Source: Euglena gracilis (taxonomy: Eukaryota; Euglenida; Euglenophyceae; Euglenales). From it: a stretch of DNA of 64,000 bases. The position numbers were made by a program, and so were the translations under genes. A model generated the notes under the pieces. The model saw nothing but the letters and a program-made list of their open reading frames with translations. It did no database searches and was not told the origin of the DNA. The first letter of the stretch is position 1. Each line of letters begins with the position of its first letter. Below, one piece after another: positions 23,662-33,692 of the stretch. The stretch is taken from the NCBI GenBank assembly GCA_039621445.1, contig CP154957.1, positions 13,756,947 through 13,820,946 of the forward strand, in the 5' to 3' direction.

Positions 23662-24270
23662 AGAAGACCACTACGACCCCTAGACCCAGAACAAACAATT
23701 GTCCTTAAACCATCCACAACTCGTCAAAAAAGTAAACAACGGTACCCAACCATCAGCAACCTGTGTCTCACATTGGCAAGAGAAGTGGCCCGCCAAGTGA
23801 CTTGAGGAACAGTGGCGGAGCCATCTGGAACGGTGGATCCCACCACCCATTGCCCATATGAAACGGAGTGAGCAATTTGACCACAGGGCCGAAGACGCCA
23901 TGACACACCAACCATACGCATAACCAACCACGAGACTAATTAAACCAAAAAACAAGCAAATCACACCTTGCAACGAATGGACCAAGTCTACAAAGACGTC
24001 CAAACCCTTACCTCACCGAAAACAGAGCCTTCCCTGCGCCAACTCCCCAAAACCAAAACTTGTCGCAGCCACAACCTCAACACCCAACAGTCCCCAAGGC
24101 CGTTACATTGAACCTTCCCTGCCGCTGTACACTTTCCTCTCACACTCGCTATCCCCCCTCCGAACTGTGCCCTTCACCGCCGTTCTACTTCACCCTCGCC
24201 TCTCCCCCCTCCCACCTTGAGAACTTGCTATGTGCATTACTCTCACCCGCACAGGACTTCGGCTCGGAGT
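23662..24270 (+). other. Element A 3' untranslated region
   Basis: About 600 bp without a gene, rich in CCA/ACC words. The 3' hairpin found in element B and the truncated copy (CCAGTAGGC...GCCACTGG) is not present, so A belongs to a distinct subfamily or is 3'-truncated. Confidence 0.5.
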
Positions 24271-24279
24271 GATCGTAGG
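24271..24279. other. 9-nt remnant of a family E right end
   Basis: GATCGTAGG directly before the left end of the 24280-27450 element equals the last nine bases of the family E right terminus (16849-16857, 27442-27450). The same right-end/left-end junction occurs at 36617-36626 (GATTGTAGG next to ATCCGCGC). Confidence 0.55.
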
Positions 24280-27200
24280 ATCCGCGAAGCATGGGAACAC
24301 ATGGGAATGGACAACACACCCACCGTTACCCGTGAAGGATCCCGATGGGGCGGCATTGATGGAAGGAACGACAGAGAGAGGAGAATCGTTCTTCAAGATT
24401 GGTTTGGGAGTGATAAGTAGGGGGACAGGTTCCAACGGGAGATCGGGTCAGCAGGTTGGAGGGACGAAGGGCACGAAAGTAGGTGGGCAATGAGTTTGGT
24501 ACGTATAAGAAAGTTCAGTAAACGGCGGAGGTCTTTACAAAGGGGTAGGTTCGAGAGGGAGGGAGTGAAGTGTGAAAGGAGGGTGGAGAGAGGAAAGGTT
24601 GTCACCAATAATAGTGCAGGTATGGAGACCAGTGTTATGGGCGAAGTGGGCAGCTTGTTCCAAGGCAAGCAGCTCGGCACGTTGTTGGGATATGGCTGGG
24701 CAGGTTATTCGTTGGATTCGGCATCCGACGGTGGGGCAGTAAAGACCGATTTGGCAGCCTTCAGTTGTGATGGCAGCGTCAACGAAGATGAGGGGGTTGA
24801 AGAGGGGAGGTGGGATTGGGTCGAAAGCGGTCCAGGGTGTGAGGCCTTGTAAGAGGAGGTGGAAGAGGGCCCTTCGGAGTTTTGGAAAGGCGTGGTCGAG
24901 CCGGCCAATTGTGTACTTTGTCAAGTACCATCCCCGGAGGAACAGGGTTGTTCCACGGTGTGGCCGGTGGAACCACAGCATGTAACCGGTGAGGCGGTCG
25001 ATTACACGAGGATGTTGGGGAATATAGGCGCAGAGGAGGCATAGGGCAAGAGCCATTTGGGATGTGGCAAGGGTGTTTTGGATGGTCCGGTTGTAAAGGT
25101 TGAAGACCTTGCCTAGCCAAGTGATTTCTTGTGTCGGCACAAGGGAGGATTTGGGGGAGATGAGGAGGTTATTTGAGAGAGGGGTAGATGTGATGGTGCC
25201 GGTCACGAGGTTGCAGAGGGAGTACGATGGGGCAAGGACGAGAATGTCGTCATAGTAGGTGAAGATGAAGAAGTGTGTTCCGTTGGTGTACGTCGAAGGG
25301 AGGGAGGAAACAGCCTGCTTGATAAGGTCTTGAAGGGTAAGTTGGGCTAGTATGGGGGACATGTTCCAGCCGAAGGGAAGGCAGGGGAAGTAGAAGGAGG
25401 AGGTGCGGAAGGCGTGCTTGGCGGAAGGAGGAAGTTCGAGACTCCAAAAGAAATTGGTGAGGTCGATGGTGGCAGCCCACAGTGTGCCGGGGGGGAATTT
25501 GGAAATGGCGTGGGAGATTTGGGGAAGGGAGGGGAGGTGGAATAGAGGAGGGTTGGAGAATGCGTTCGCCCAGCGCAAATCGGCAATAAAGCTGACTTTA
25601 CTGCTGTTTTTGGGGTGGATAAAAGAGGCCATGTTGGAGGAGGGGTGGAAGTACCCCGAAAATCTTGGCAGGGGAAGAAGGAACTTGTCCCGTGCCAAAG
25701 AGTGGAGAAGGACAAAAGTGAGTGGGGAGGGCCGTCGCTGAAGAGACGGTGGTGGTGGATGGTAGAGGAGGGTGTGGATGAGGCTGGGGGGGACAACAGT
25801 GTCCCAAATATGGGTCGGGATGGGATAGGAGCCGCGTTGTCCAAGCCCGCGTTCTGCAAGTTCTTGTGAGGGGGGAGCACAGGTGGCATTGTTGTAATAT
25901 TTCAGGGTGAGTATAAGAAGCCAGTTGAGGGAGAGGACGGAGAGGAGGAGAGAGATAAGGCGACCCATGGTAAGGTGCAGAAGCGATGCAGTTTGGAGAT
26001 CTAGGAGGACATTGAACATGATCCGGAGTATATGGTACATACACTTCCTGGATATTGGATGGGGGAGGTTAAGTTTTGACAAACGACCGGCGAGGCCCCA
26101 CAGCGTATTGCGGGAGGGTGGATGGTCGTTCTCGTCTCCTTGACTTTTCGGGAGGCGGCGAAGGGTAGACGTCCGTGGGGATGCAGCCGGCTGGGGTAGT
26201 GAGTGCGGTGGTGGGCCAATTGCCATTCGGGGAGAGGGGGCGGCGGGCCTAGATATCTTGGAAGGGAAGAGTTGTTGAAGGGGTGAGCAGCCATGATTGC
26301 GTGCGGGGGGCTGGTGCGGCCGGGTAGAAGCGTAGGCCGAGCGGAAGCGCCAGGTTGTCCCATGTGAGGGTGGACAGTGCACCAAGGTTGTGGGCTGGTA
26401 CTTGTCCTGCTGGGGGAAGACGTCCCAGGTGCCGCGTGACCACGCCCAAGGTGTCAGTTGCCGGCGGATAGGTGTTGGAAAAGGGCAGTTGGCTGAGGAC
26501 ACTGGCCCGGGGTTGGGCTGAATGTCACCTCAGAGAATCCATTTTTTGTTCGGGAAAGTGTAGGGCTTTGCTTGGAAAGGTTCAGGGAGGTGTGTGGGGT
26601 TTGTCTTTTGTGCAGTCAGGACCAGAGAGGCCCATTTTTGCCATGTTGTGGTGGTGTTTAGGGAAGGAAAACCCCAGAAAAAGTTTTGGGTTTGGGAGGA
26701 ATGGGGAGAAAGTGCACCCAAGGTCCCCGGGGGAACACATGGGACAAGGGGAGGGGTATGGCAAATGGCGCAGGAATGTTGGGGGGGAAGGTGTGAAAAT
26801 GGGAAGGGGAGTTTTTTTGCAACAGTGGTCGGTAAATTTCCACTGGGAGTGGTGGAGGAATGTCACTGATGCGGAAGTGAAAGGAGGGGGGCATTTGGCA
26901 GTGAAATGGGGAAGGGGGGTGTGGGTGAGAAATTTGGATGATGAAAGATTTGTGGGTGAATGTTGGGTCGCTGGGTGTGGATGTGCTGTAAAATGATTTT
27001 GTTGGGGGAAGGAAAAGCAAGGCATCGTGTAAGGACAACACTAGCCCAGGGAGTGCAGTGACAGGAGGGGGGCCAGGAGGGGAGAGAGGGAGAGAGGGAA
27101 TTCACCTGCCAAGAGCTGGTGAAGGTGAACAGCAGCAGAACCAATTTTATGATCATCATCTTCTTGTCAAATTTCGTCTGCAAGTCAAACAGCCAGCTAG

Positions 27201-27450
27201 TAGTGTTCTGATCTCGAACTGGACAGCAGGTTTTTTGTTTTGGAACTTGAACTTCCAACTTGATCATCTGCTCCAGGTGTTCATGAACGGTATCATCCAT
27301 TCTTCAACTTCAGGATAACCTTTCCAGACGTACTCCAGGACTTGGTGTACTTGGTGTACTTCCTTTCGTGAAAAATACACTGCAGAACAGGGGATGGACA
27401 GTGCCAATACCTAATTTACTGTCGCGGATCTGGCGATCGGGGATCGTAGG
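24280..27450 (-). mobile_element. Family E retroelement E1 (RT-RNase H only)
   Basis: 3.17-kb element with coding strand minus. Ends: 24280-24321 (ATCCGCGAAGCATGGG) and 27354-27450 (ending CGGATCTGGCGATCGGGGAT, CGTAGG), both nearly or fully identical to the 237-bp copy at 16621-16857. The right flank is GTCTTTTGAAGCGC, the first bases of the 58-bp SL promoter flank, so insertion is precisely 58 bp upstream of an SL start. It encodes RT and RNase H; I find no integrase, protease, tyrosine recombinase or endonuclease. About 850 bp between the ORF start and the 27450 end hold no recognised gene. Confidence 0.75.
24393..26502 (-). CDS. E1 reverse transcriptase-RNase H
   Basis: Main frame 26502-24535 (655 codons), then a shift near 24600 into a frame ending at 24393. 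The first 230 residues are Pro/Ser-rich, with NTLWGLAGRLSKLNLPHPIS shared with copy E2. RT: KVSFIADLRWANAFS, AATIDLTNFFWSLELPPSA with the first catalytic Asp, LPFGWNMSPILAQLTL, and FTYYDDILVLAP with a YYDD box at 25245-25256. A connection region with ITWLGKVFNL follows. RNase H: IFVDAAITTEGC, AELLALEQAA, IIGDNLSSL and, after the frameshift, CPSSLQPADPISR. The motif style recalls DIRS, pararetrovirus and LTR enzymes more than non-LTR RTs, but I cannot place it in a named clade. Confidence 0.8.
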
Positions 27451-27521
27451 GTCTTTTGAAGCGCAGGCGTCTCAATGCACGCGACTCTGGGCGGATATAT
27501 ACCAATGCTTTTCGAAATTAC
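27451..27521 (+). ncRNA. SL RNA gene 5' part, interrupted
   Basis: 27451-27508 equals the 58-bp SL promoter flank at 28614-28671 with three differences and ends in CCAATGC. The mini-exon itself is reduced to TTTTCG (20 nt missing) followed by AAATTAC. TTCGAAATTAC (27511-27521) recurs at 28452-28462 after the inserted element, so the gene was split by that insertion. Confidence 0.7.
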
Positions 27522-28073
27522 CAGCCCCTCGACAAGGAAGGTGACCACCTCCTTTGCTGCCGCAGGAATAACTTCGCAGCCCGCCACAACGCTGTTCAGG
27601 ACGCGCTATTTCAAACCTTGTCCAACAGCGGTCAACGGGTGCAGAAGGAGGTTTGCCTACCAACAGCCCGGGATAGCCACCTTCGCCCAGCGGACCTCCT
27701 CCTGGAATGTTGGTCCGAAGGGAGACCGACGGCGCTGGACGTCACCGTCTGCCACAGATGGCAGGCAACGGAACACACGGCAACCCGCGAACGCTGGAGA
27801 TCCTTCCCGAAGAGAAGGGAGGAGGCCAAGAGGCAGAAATACAACATCCCATGCCAGCAAGCAGGCTGGGGCTTTACGCCCTTCGCCCTCGGGACGTGGG
27901 GGGGCATGGGACTCGAGACGGCCAAAACACCGAGCAGGGTGGCGAAACGTGCCTCCTCCTGGCAACAGGGAGCCGAACGAGAACTAAAGGAGGCGGAGAT
28001 TTACCAGAACGTCGCTATTGCCCTACTACGAGAAGTTTTCCATCTCCTACAGCCCAAACACATACTCCGATAA
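27522..28073 (+). pseudogene. RLE endonuclease fragment of the truncated copy
   Basis: Open to the TAA at 28071. Shows HLLCCRRNNFAARHNAVQDA, QKEVCLPTARDSHLRPADLL, GRPTALDVTVCH, and REEAKRQKYNIPCQQAGWGF, i.e. the His/Cys of the zinc motif and the Asp, Asp, Lys pattern of the restriction-like endonuclease. It ends HLLQPKHILR, close to element B (VLRPKHFLR). The N-terminal two-thirds of ORF2 was never copied. Confidence 0.85.
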
Positions 28074-28116
28074 AAAAAAAAAGAAAAGAAGAAGAAGAAG
28101 AGCGAGGAAGCCACAA

Positions 28117-28189
<73 letters not shown>
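28117..28189. repeat. (CA)n microsatellite, about 70 bp
   Basis: Uninterrupted CA repeat inside the 3' untranslated part of the truncated element, preceded by an A/AAG-rich run. Apparent His/Thr or Val/Cys proteins read through it are artefacts. Confidence 0.95.
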
Positions 28190-28190
<1 letters not shown>

Positions 28191-28399
28191 CCACGACCCA
28201 CCGCCACACTCCCTTCCACGCCTCGCACCGCCCTGCCCCTTACCCTCCTCCTCACGAACTCCAGGACCGCCATGTGCCCCTTCCCCTTCCCCGCGCAGCA
28301 TATTGAAGGTGGGCCTAGCCCATTTTCCTCCCGCCGTACTTTGCACGCCGTACTTTACCCCAGCTGTAAATTACCATAACCGCCTGTGGACCCTCAAAT

Positions 28400-28439
28400 C
28401 CAGTAGGCTGCGCCACTGGTCGGTGGATTCGGTTCGCCC
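28400..28439 (+). other. Conserved 3' hairpin, truncated copy
   Basis: CCAGTAGGCTGCGCCACTGG can pair CCAGT/ACTGG and GGC/GCC with a bulged A and a three-base loop, then continues TCGGTGGATTCGGTTCGCCC. It matches 35091-35130 in element B at 37 of 40 positions, with differences in the loop or outside the stem. Candidate RT recognition structure. Confidence 0.7.
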
Positions 28440-28451
28440 CACCACCGTTCC

Positions 28452-28613
28452 TTCGAAATTACTGTGACTACCAGGGGGGCGGACGGACGGACGGACGGAC
28501 GGCTGGTGAAAAAAGCGAAGGTCCGGACGGACGGCTGACCTTGTGGGCTTTGTCCGGACGGCTGAAGAAAATGCACTTGGTCTAGCTAGCCGGCTGGCCG
28601 GCTGGCCGGCCGG
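28452..28613 (+). repeat. SL-locus spacer repeat, copy 2
   Basis: Starts TTCGAAATTACTGTGACTACC, i.e. the end of an SL-type exon and what follows it, then CGGA repeats and GGCTGGCCGGCCGG. It connects the interrupted SL gene to the next SL promoter at 28614, so one SL unit is only about 245 bp from TTCG to the next mini-exon end. Confidence 0.65.
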
Positions 28614-28671
28614 GTCTTTGGAAGCGCAGGCGTCTCAGTGCACGCGACTCTGGGCGGATATATGCCAATGC
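28614..28671 (+). promoter_or_regulatory. SL gene upstream flank (putative promoter)
   Basis: 58 bp starting GTCTTTGGAAGCGCAGG and ending GGCGGATATATGCCAATGC directly before the mini-exon. A second copy with three differences is at 27451-27508. Conservation right up to the SL start, and a GATATAT element about 14 nt upstream, suggest the SL RNA promoter. Confidence 0.6.
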
Positions 28672-28698
28672 ACTTTCTGAGTGTCTATTTTTTTTTCG
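28672..28698 (+). ncRNA. Spliced-leader mini-exon at the 5' end of element B
   Basis: ACTTTCTGAGTGTCTA, nine T, CG. Apart from one extra T it is the Euglena SL as I know it. It is preceded by the intact 58-bp flank, but the SL RNA intron part does not follow: element B starts at once (TTCTCCGCATAACATG). Confidence 0.9.
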
Positions 28699-28815
28699 TT
28701 CTCCGCATAACATGCCTTTAAAGCCCCCGGGTCGGGGTAATGCATTATTATTTACCTGGGGTATCTGAAGTTTCAAGACATTGTTCACGAAGAGGACAAC
28801 AAAAAAAAAGAGGCG

Positions 28816-31190
28816 ATGGATGACGCCTGGGAAGCTGCGCTGAAGTGCAGGTGGGGTAAGGAGTACCAACCCCCGGAAGAACGGCGCCGCCAACGAGAAG
28901 AACGCTGGGGGATAACCAAAGTGCGCCGAGAGGAGCGCCGGCGCTACGAAGAGGCCACAGGGCGGCAGCTGCAAAGGAGGGTCCACCGCCCTCAACGGCC
29001 CGCCCCATCCAGGTCACCCTCATCACCCCGTCACCCGCATCGACCCGGCCTGGGCCGGAGATATCGCCACCCAAGCCCCCAGCATCCCCACCGACCCGGC
29101 CAAGGCCGGAGATCCCGAAGCCCCAGCCCCCGACTCCTCCCTCGACCCGGCTCTGGCCGGAGACCCCGCAGCCCAAGCCCCAGGCCAAGCCCACGACATC
29201 CCCCCCGACCCGGCCCCGGCCGGAGACCCAGCAGCTCAAGCCACAGCCCATGCCCATGACAGCCCCCCCGACCCGGTTGGGAGGACCGGCGCAGAAGCCC
29301 ATCCCCCTCAAAGCATCAAGTCCTCAAAAGAGGCATGATGGACATGGACATGACTCCAAGAAGCAGGCTGGAGATGGAGATGAACAGAAGAAGCAAGCTG
29401 GACATGGACATGGCGCTGCTACAGCTTCATCAACAGCAGCTGCAACAGATGCAGCAGTTGCAGCAAATGCTGCACAACCAAACCAGACTCCTGCGGCCCA
29501 CCCCCTTCGACATTGCACAAGGAAGCCCAGCCACCTCCTCCATATTCCCCACCCAGAGCATCGACCAGGTCGACATCAACCACCTCATCATCACCTTCAT
29601 CAGCATCATCATCATGCAGCCAGGATAAAGGGCCCCACAAGAGAAGGTGCCCACATCGACATCACCGGCATCGCCCCCCTAAAAGGTACCCGAAACACCA
29701 CCACTCTCCACATTGCTGTCGCTACCTCATTGCGCATGCAGCCACCCCCCCCCCCTCCCATCAGAGCTGGAATCCCCACAATTCTGGGGGGAGACACCCC
29801 CATTCTTGGCAGAAACTGGAAAGCATCCTGAAAAGGAATTTTTTGATCATGATGGCCCATTCTTGGTTGAAACAGAAAAGCATCCTGAAAAGGATTTGGA
29901 TGACCCTGATGCATCATTTGCCCCCCACCTGGACTACCTGTGGTACACATACCCACTCAGCCCACAGGCCCTGGAGGGTTCAGCACCATGGTCAGCCCCC
30001 CTCCTCCCAAACCTGTGCGAAGCCCAGCTGACAGACTGGGACCCCCCCCCCTTCCAAATGGGTCGGGACTGGAACAGCCCAAAGCGAATACAGCTGAAGT
30101 TGGGGAATCGGGGAGCTCGTTTGGATTGGTATTGCCCAAAGCGGCAGCAGCTGGAGAGGAGACCCCCAGCTCGGTCGGTGGGGAGGTTTGGCCAAGGCTC
30201 AGCCCTCCCCCCATCGCCAGCAGGGAGGAGACCCCCAAGCCGCCCCAACCCCCCGAAGGGGAACAGAGGACCCCACAGCAGATGGAAGCGAGGCACCCCT
30301 GCCCCCCCTGGCCCCCCCTGCCTGCACCCCTGTGTGACCTGGCCCACGAAAGGGTACCCGGATGGAACAACACGGCCCCTTTCCGCATCTTTGCAGCAGC
30401 TCCGCCTCGGCCTCCCTATGCTTGGGGTGGTACTCAGTGGGAGTACGGCTCCACGTTGCTCGGTGGCTGGGTGGAACAGCCGCCTGGGCTGTGGCAGGAA
30501 ACGGTGCCGGCCCCTCCCCCAAGCCCTGAGGAAGGCCCACCTGACCCCCCGAGCGCAGAACACCGCCCTTGCGGGCGGACCCCCCGGGAGGAACTGCGGG
30601 GCCAAATTCTTGGCTCGGAGGGAGGGCAGGCGGCGGGCAGGGGGAGAGACCCTGACCGAACGGGTGGCCCGCACCCTGCGCCTCCTCATCGAGCGGTGGG
30701 TATTCCGCGGACGGGAGTTGGATTTCTTCCACCGCCACCGCATGTGGGGCGCCCCCCTGGAGAGCGCAAGGGTGCCAGTCGAAGCACCGCCTCCCTCGCC
30801 TTGCCTGCGCCGCATCCCGACCAAGAGGGAGGCCATCCGCCTCGCTCAGGCGCTCCACGCCCAGCGCCCAGGTCATCTCCGGGAGGAGGGCCTCCAGTGG
30901 TCGCCCCCCCCGGCGCGGCCGAAACGGCCGCCCCCAGCTGCCCCGCCACTCCCCCCATCGCCGCCACGACCCCGGGCCGGACCCACCAACCGTCTCGCCC
31001 CCTACCCCCCGGTGGTGTGCACAGCAGCTTGGCCGGATATCCCCGACCTCCCTCGGCCCTGGCTGCACCAAGTGTGCTGCCTGCGATGCACGTGGACGGA
31101 TATAGAGGTGCTCTCTACCGCCGCCAGAACAATGCAGCGTCGACTCGTGTACCCTACGTGTCTTGTGCCGCGCCGTCCTCCCGGGGGCGG
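28816..31190 (+). pseudogene. Element B ORF1-like region
   Basis: Begins MDDAWEAALKCRWGKEYQPP, the conserved ORF1 motif, then a highly charged stretch (RRRQREERWG...RREERRRYEEATGR). Successive frames give MDMDMTPRSRLEMEMNRRSK and a Gln-rich segment (29335-29500), then PPPPY followed by a Ser-rich and His/Arg-rich part (29530-29690) also found in element C. The helical block AKFLARREGRRRAGGETLTE...LLIERWVFRG is at 30600-30715, and RLAQALHAQRPGHLREEGL at about 30840-30895. At least three frame changes are needed to join these. Confidence 0.55.
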
Positions 31191-31211
31191 GGGAGAAATC
31201 TGCTGACGTGT

Positions 31212-31238
31212 GGTGACATTGAGGCCAACCCCGGACCC
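31212..31238 (+). other. 2A-like site B1 (GDIEANPGP, canonical)
   Basis: Preceded by GRGRNLLTC. Followed, as in A, by the D-I-L-H-I-L...MSDLFLI...GPDG...YYVRCTLC domain; the second half of the zinc motif is in another frame after about 31440. Confidence 0.85.
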
Positions 31239-31554
31239 TGGTGTCTTCCAGGACTGGACTCTGGAGACATCCTGCACATCCTACGCAGCCTCCAAATGAG
31301 TGACCTGTTCCTCATACGGCTCACCGACATGCCCCTGCCGGGCCCTGACGGGGGACGACCGCCGCTGCTGCTGCCCGCCTGCTACTACGTCCGGTGCACC
31401 CTCTGCGGGTCCCACACTACCAGTGCCACTGGTCGCGCGTCAACCGACAATCCGCGTGACCCGCGAGACGTCCCGCTGTCGCAACTCCCTGCTGCCGTCT
31501 CGCCGCTACAACGTCTGCAAGGCCTTGGCAGGCAGGGGATCCCTGCTAACATGC

Positions 31555-31581
31555 GGCGACATCCACCTCCACCCCGGACCT
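31555..31581 (+). other. 2A-like site B2 (GDIHLHPGP, off-consensus)
   Basis: Preceded by GRGSLLTC, identical in style to the canonical sites, but Glu-x-Asn is His-Leu-His. Parallels site A3. Confidence 0.65.
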
Positions 31582-31683
31582 TTGGCCTCTTCGGCGACAC
31601 GCAGCCCCCATACCTCGCCCCCACACCCACTGCACATCGGGCAAGTGTCCTTCAGGACAGGTCGCAGGAGTCTTCTGACCTGC

Positions 31684-31710
31684 GGCGACATCGAGAGCAA
31701 CCCTGGACCC
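31684..31710 (+). other. 2A-like site B3 (GDIESNPGP, canonical)
   Basis: Preceded by GRRSLLTC and located only 34 codons after B2, directly upstream of the RT module. Confidence 0.85.
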
Positions 31711-33692
31711 TCAGGTGACCGGCAGGCACCCACCGTCGGCAAGAAGCGCAGCGCAGCACCGCCCATTCCCAGGAACGCCCCGCCGGCCGAGTCTATCCCG
31801 GACCTGGCACACCCCGGCGACGACGTGCCGGCGACCATGGTCATCGATCGCAACGGCAATGGCTCGGACCTCCGACAGATCAACACCCCGCGCCTCATTA
31901 TTCCACCGCAGCCGGCCAATCTGCAGGATATCCTCCTCTGCCGCGCCAACACTGTCCTCCACGTCCCGGCTGCGAACCAGCGTGATGTGACGGAGACCAT
32001 GGCCGACGTTATCACCGAGTACGTCACCAAACCAAACGGTGACAGTCTCTTTGCCGTCATGGCCTTCCCCAAGCTGGTCCTGCGCACTGTCCCGAGCAGT
32101 GGCCGGGAAGCAGCAGAGGACGTTTCCACAGCCATCTCCAGGCGCATCCAGCTCTTCTGGCAGGGCCAATACCTGGCACTGATCAAAGAGCTCCGGTCGG
32201 CCACGAATCTGCCTGACTCCTCCGTGGAGACACGCACTGCCAAAAAAGCGCGGGTCCAACCCTCGTCAGTGCCCGACGCCGTCCTCCGCCGCGCCCGCAC
32301 GCTGGTGGGAGAAGGAGCTCCAGCCAAGGCCCTGCAGGTCCTACTGTCCGAGGGAACGCACCGCTCCAGTGACCCCGCAGTGTGGGCCAAGCTGCAGGAC
32401 TTACACCCAACGGGTCGGCCAGTCAACCCCAATGACCTGCCCGGGAAGCTACCGCTGTTCCCGGACGGTCAACGCATTCGTTGGGAGGAGCTCCTGCGCG
32501 AGGCTATCCTCCGCTTATCACGCACGTCATCCCCCGGCCCCTCCGGTCTGCGCCCCTGTCACCTGCAAGACGCTGTCCACCGCCCTGGTCATGGCGCACG
32601 CCTTCTGACAGCACTGGGCCTGCTGGCCGCAGCATGGGTGGAGGGCAATCTGCCTCCGGATCACGCCCCCAGTTGGTGCTCCGCAAACCTGACACCCCTA
32701 CGCAAAGAGATGACGGGGTGAGGCCGATCGCAGTGGGTGAAACCCTCCGCCGCTTTGTGGGGAAGGCGCTCCTTCACACCGGAGCCGCCAAGGATCAAGT
32801 TGCCCGGGTGGGCCCCCTTCAAGTCGGGGTGGGAGTCTCCAACGCGGCTGAATCCGTTCGCCATCACGGCCCAAAATCTGGTCAGGAAGCTAGACCCCAT
32901 GGGCAACTGGGCGGTCTTACAGGTTGATTTGAAGAATGCCTTCAATACCCTTGACCGCACGGTTTTGCTCCAAGAAGCGCAAACGCGCACACCCGCGCTG
33001 TTCAACTACCTGCGGTTCGCGTATGGCCAACCGGCGCACTTGTTCAGCGACGGACGGGTTCTCTCGTCCACCAGGGGCACGCACCAAGGCTGCCCTTTGG
33101 GTCCGATTGGCTTCGCAGTGGGTCTCCAAACCATAGTCGAAACAATTGGACAACAAACGGAACTGCTGTGGTCGTCCTGGTACCTCGACGACGGGTTACT
33201 GACCGGTGAACCTTTGGTGTTGCAGAAGTGCCTGGACTTTCTACGCGTGGAAGGCGAACGCACGGGGGTGCAACTGAATTTGGCCAAATGCGTGGCTTGG
33301 GGTCCTGCCGCAGCCCGCATTCCAGGGCGAGAGCACCTCCAGTTGGTACCCTGGACCAAGGACTCCGGCATCACTGTCCTCGGCTGCCCAGTCGACTTCC
33401 CAACCACCACCGGCCACACGGCGGCTGCCTGGGTTGAAGCCACGAGCCGAAATGAGAAAGCTACTGACTTGGTCACCTCAGTATCCGATCCACAGCTTGC
33501 GCACCACTTGCTCCGGTCCTGCCTGGATGGGTGCAAGGTAAACCACCTCCTACGCGCTTCAGACTTCTATGAGGCCCAAGGAGAAGTAGCTCGGTGCGGA
33601 GAAACCATCTTCGGCGCCTTTGAAGACATCCTTGGCCAAGCGCTCAGCGCGGACCAACGACAGCAGGCAGCCCTTCCCCTCTCCAACGGAGG

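Larger units (their letters stand above)
16891..24270 (+). mobile_element. Element A: SL-associated non-LTR retrotransposon with 2A sites
   Basis: Best-preserved of three related elements. Order: SL mini-exon, 14-nt leader TTTGCATAATCACC, ORF1 region (16905-18410), ORF2 (18434-23661) with four 2A-like sites, reverse transcriptase and R2-type restriction-like endonuclease, then about 600 bp of 3' sequence up to the family E element. ORF2 stays in one frame for 5.2 kb, with only a TGA at 19945 and a TAA at 22864. The endonuclease places it with early-branching RLE elements (CRE, NeSL, R2, Utopia) and not with APE-type elements, where 2A sequences are better known. No 3' poly(A) or target duplication was identified. 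Confidence 0.85.
27522..28451 (+). mobile_element. 5'-truncated RLE retrotransposon copy in an SL gene
   Basis: 930-bp 3' fragment of an element B-like retrotransposon flanked by an 11-bp perfect duplication, TTCGAAATTAC. It contains the endonuclease end of ORF2, a long CA microsatellite, and the 40-nt 3' hairpin region shared with element B (28400-28439). The true 3' end is therefore near ACCACCGTTCC at 28451. Typical of incomplete target-primed reverse transcription. Confidence 0.85.

Noticed and set aside
24393-26502. Reading family E as an endogenous viral polymerase
   Set aside because: RT-RNase H motif order alone does not separate viral from retrotransposon enzymes; no capsid, terminal-protein or envelope gene is present and the ends behave as a transposable element.
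28010-28350. Cys/Val- or His/Thr-rich proteins
   Set aside because: They are translations of the CA microsatellite at 28117-28189.
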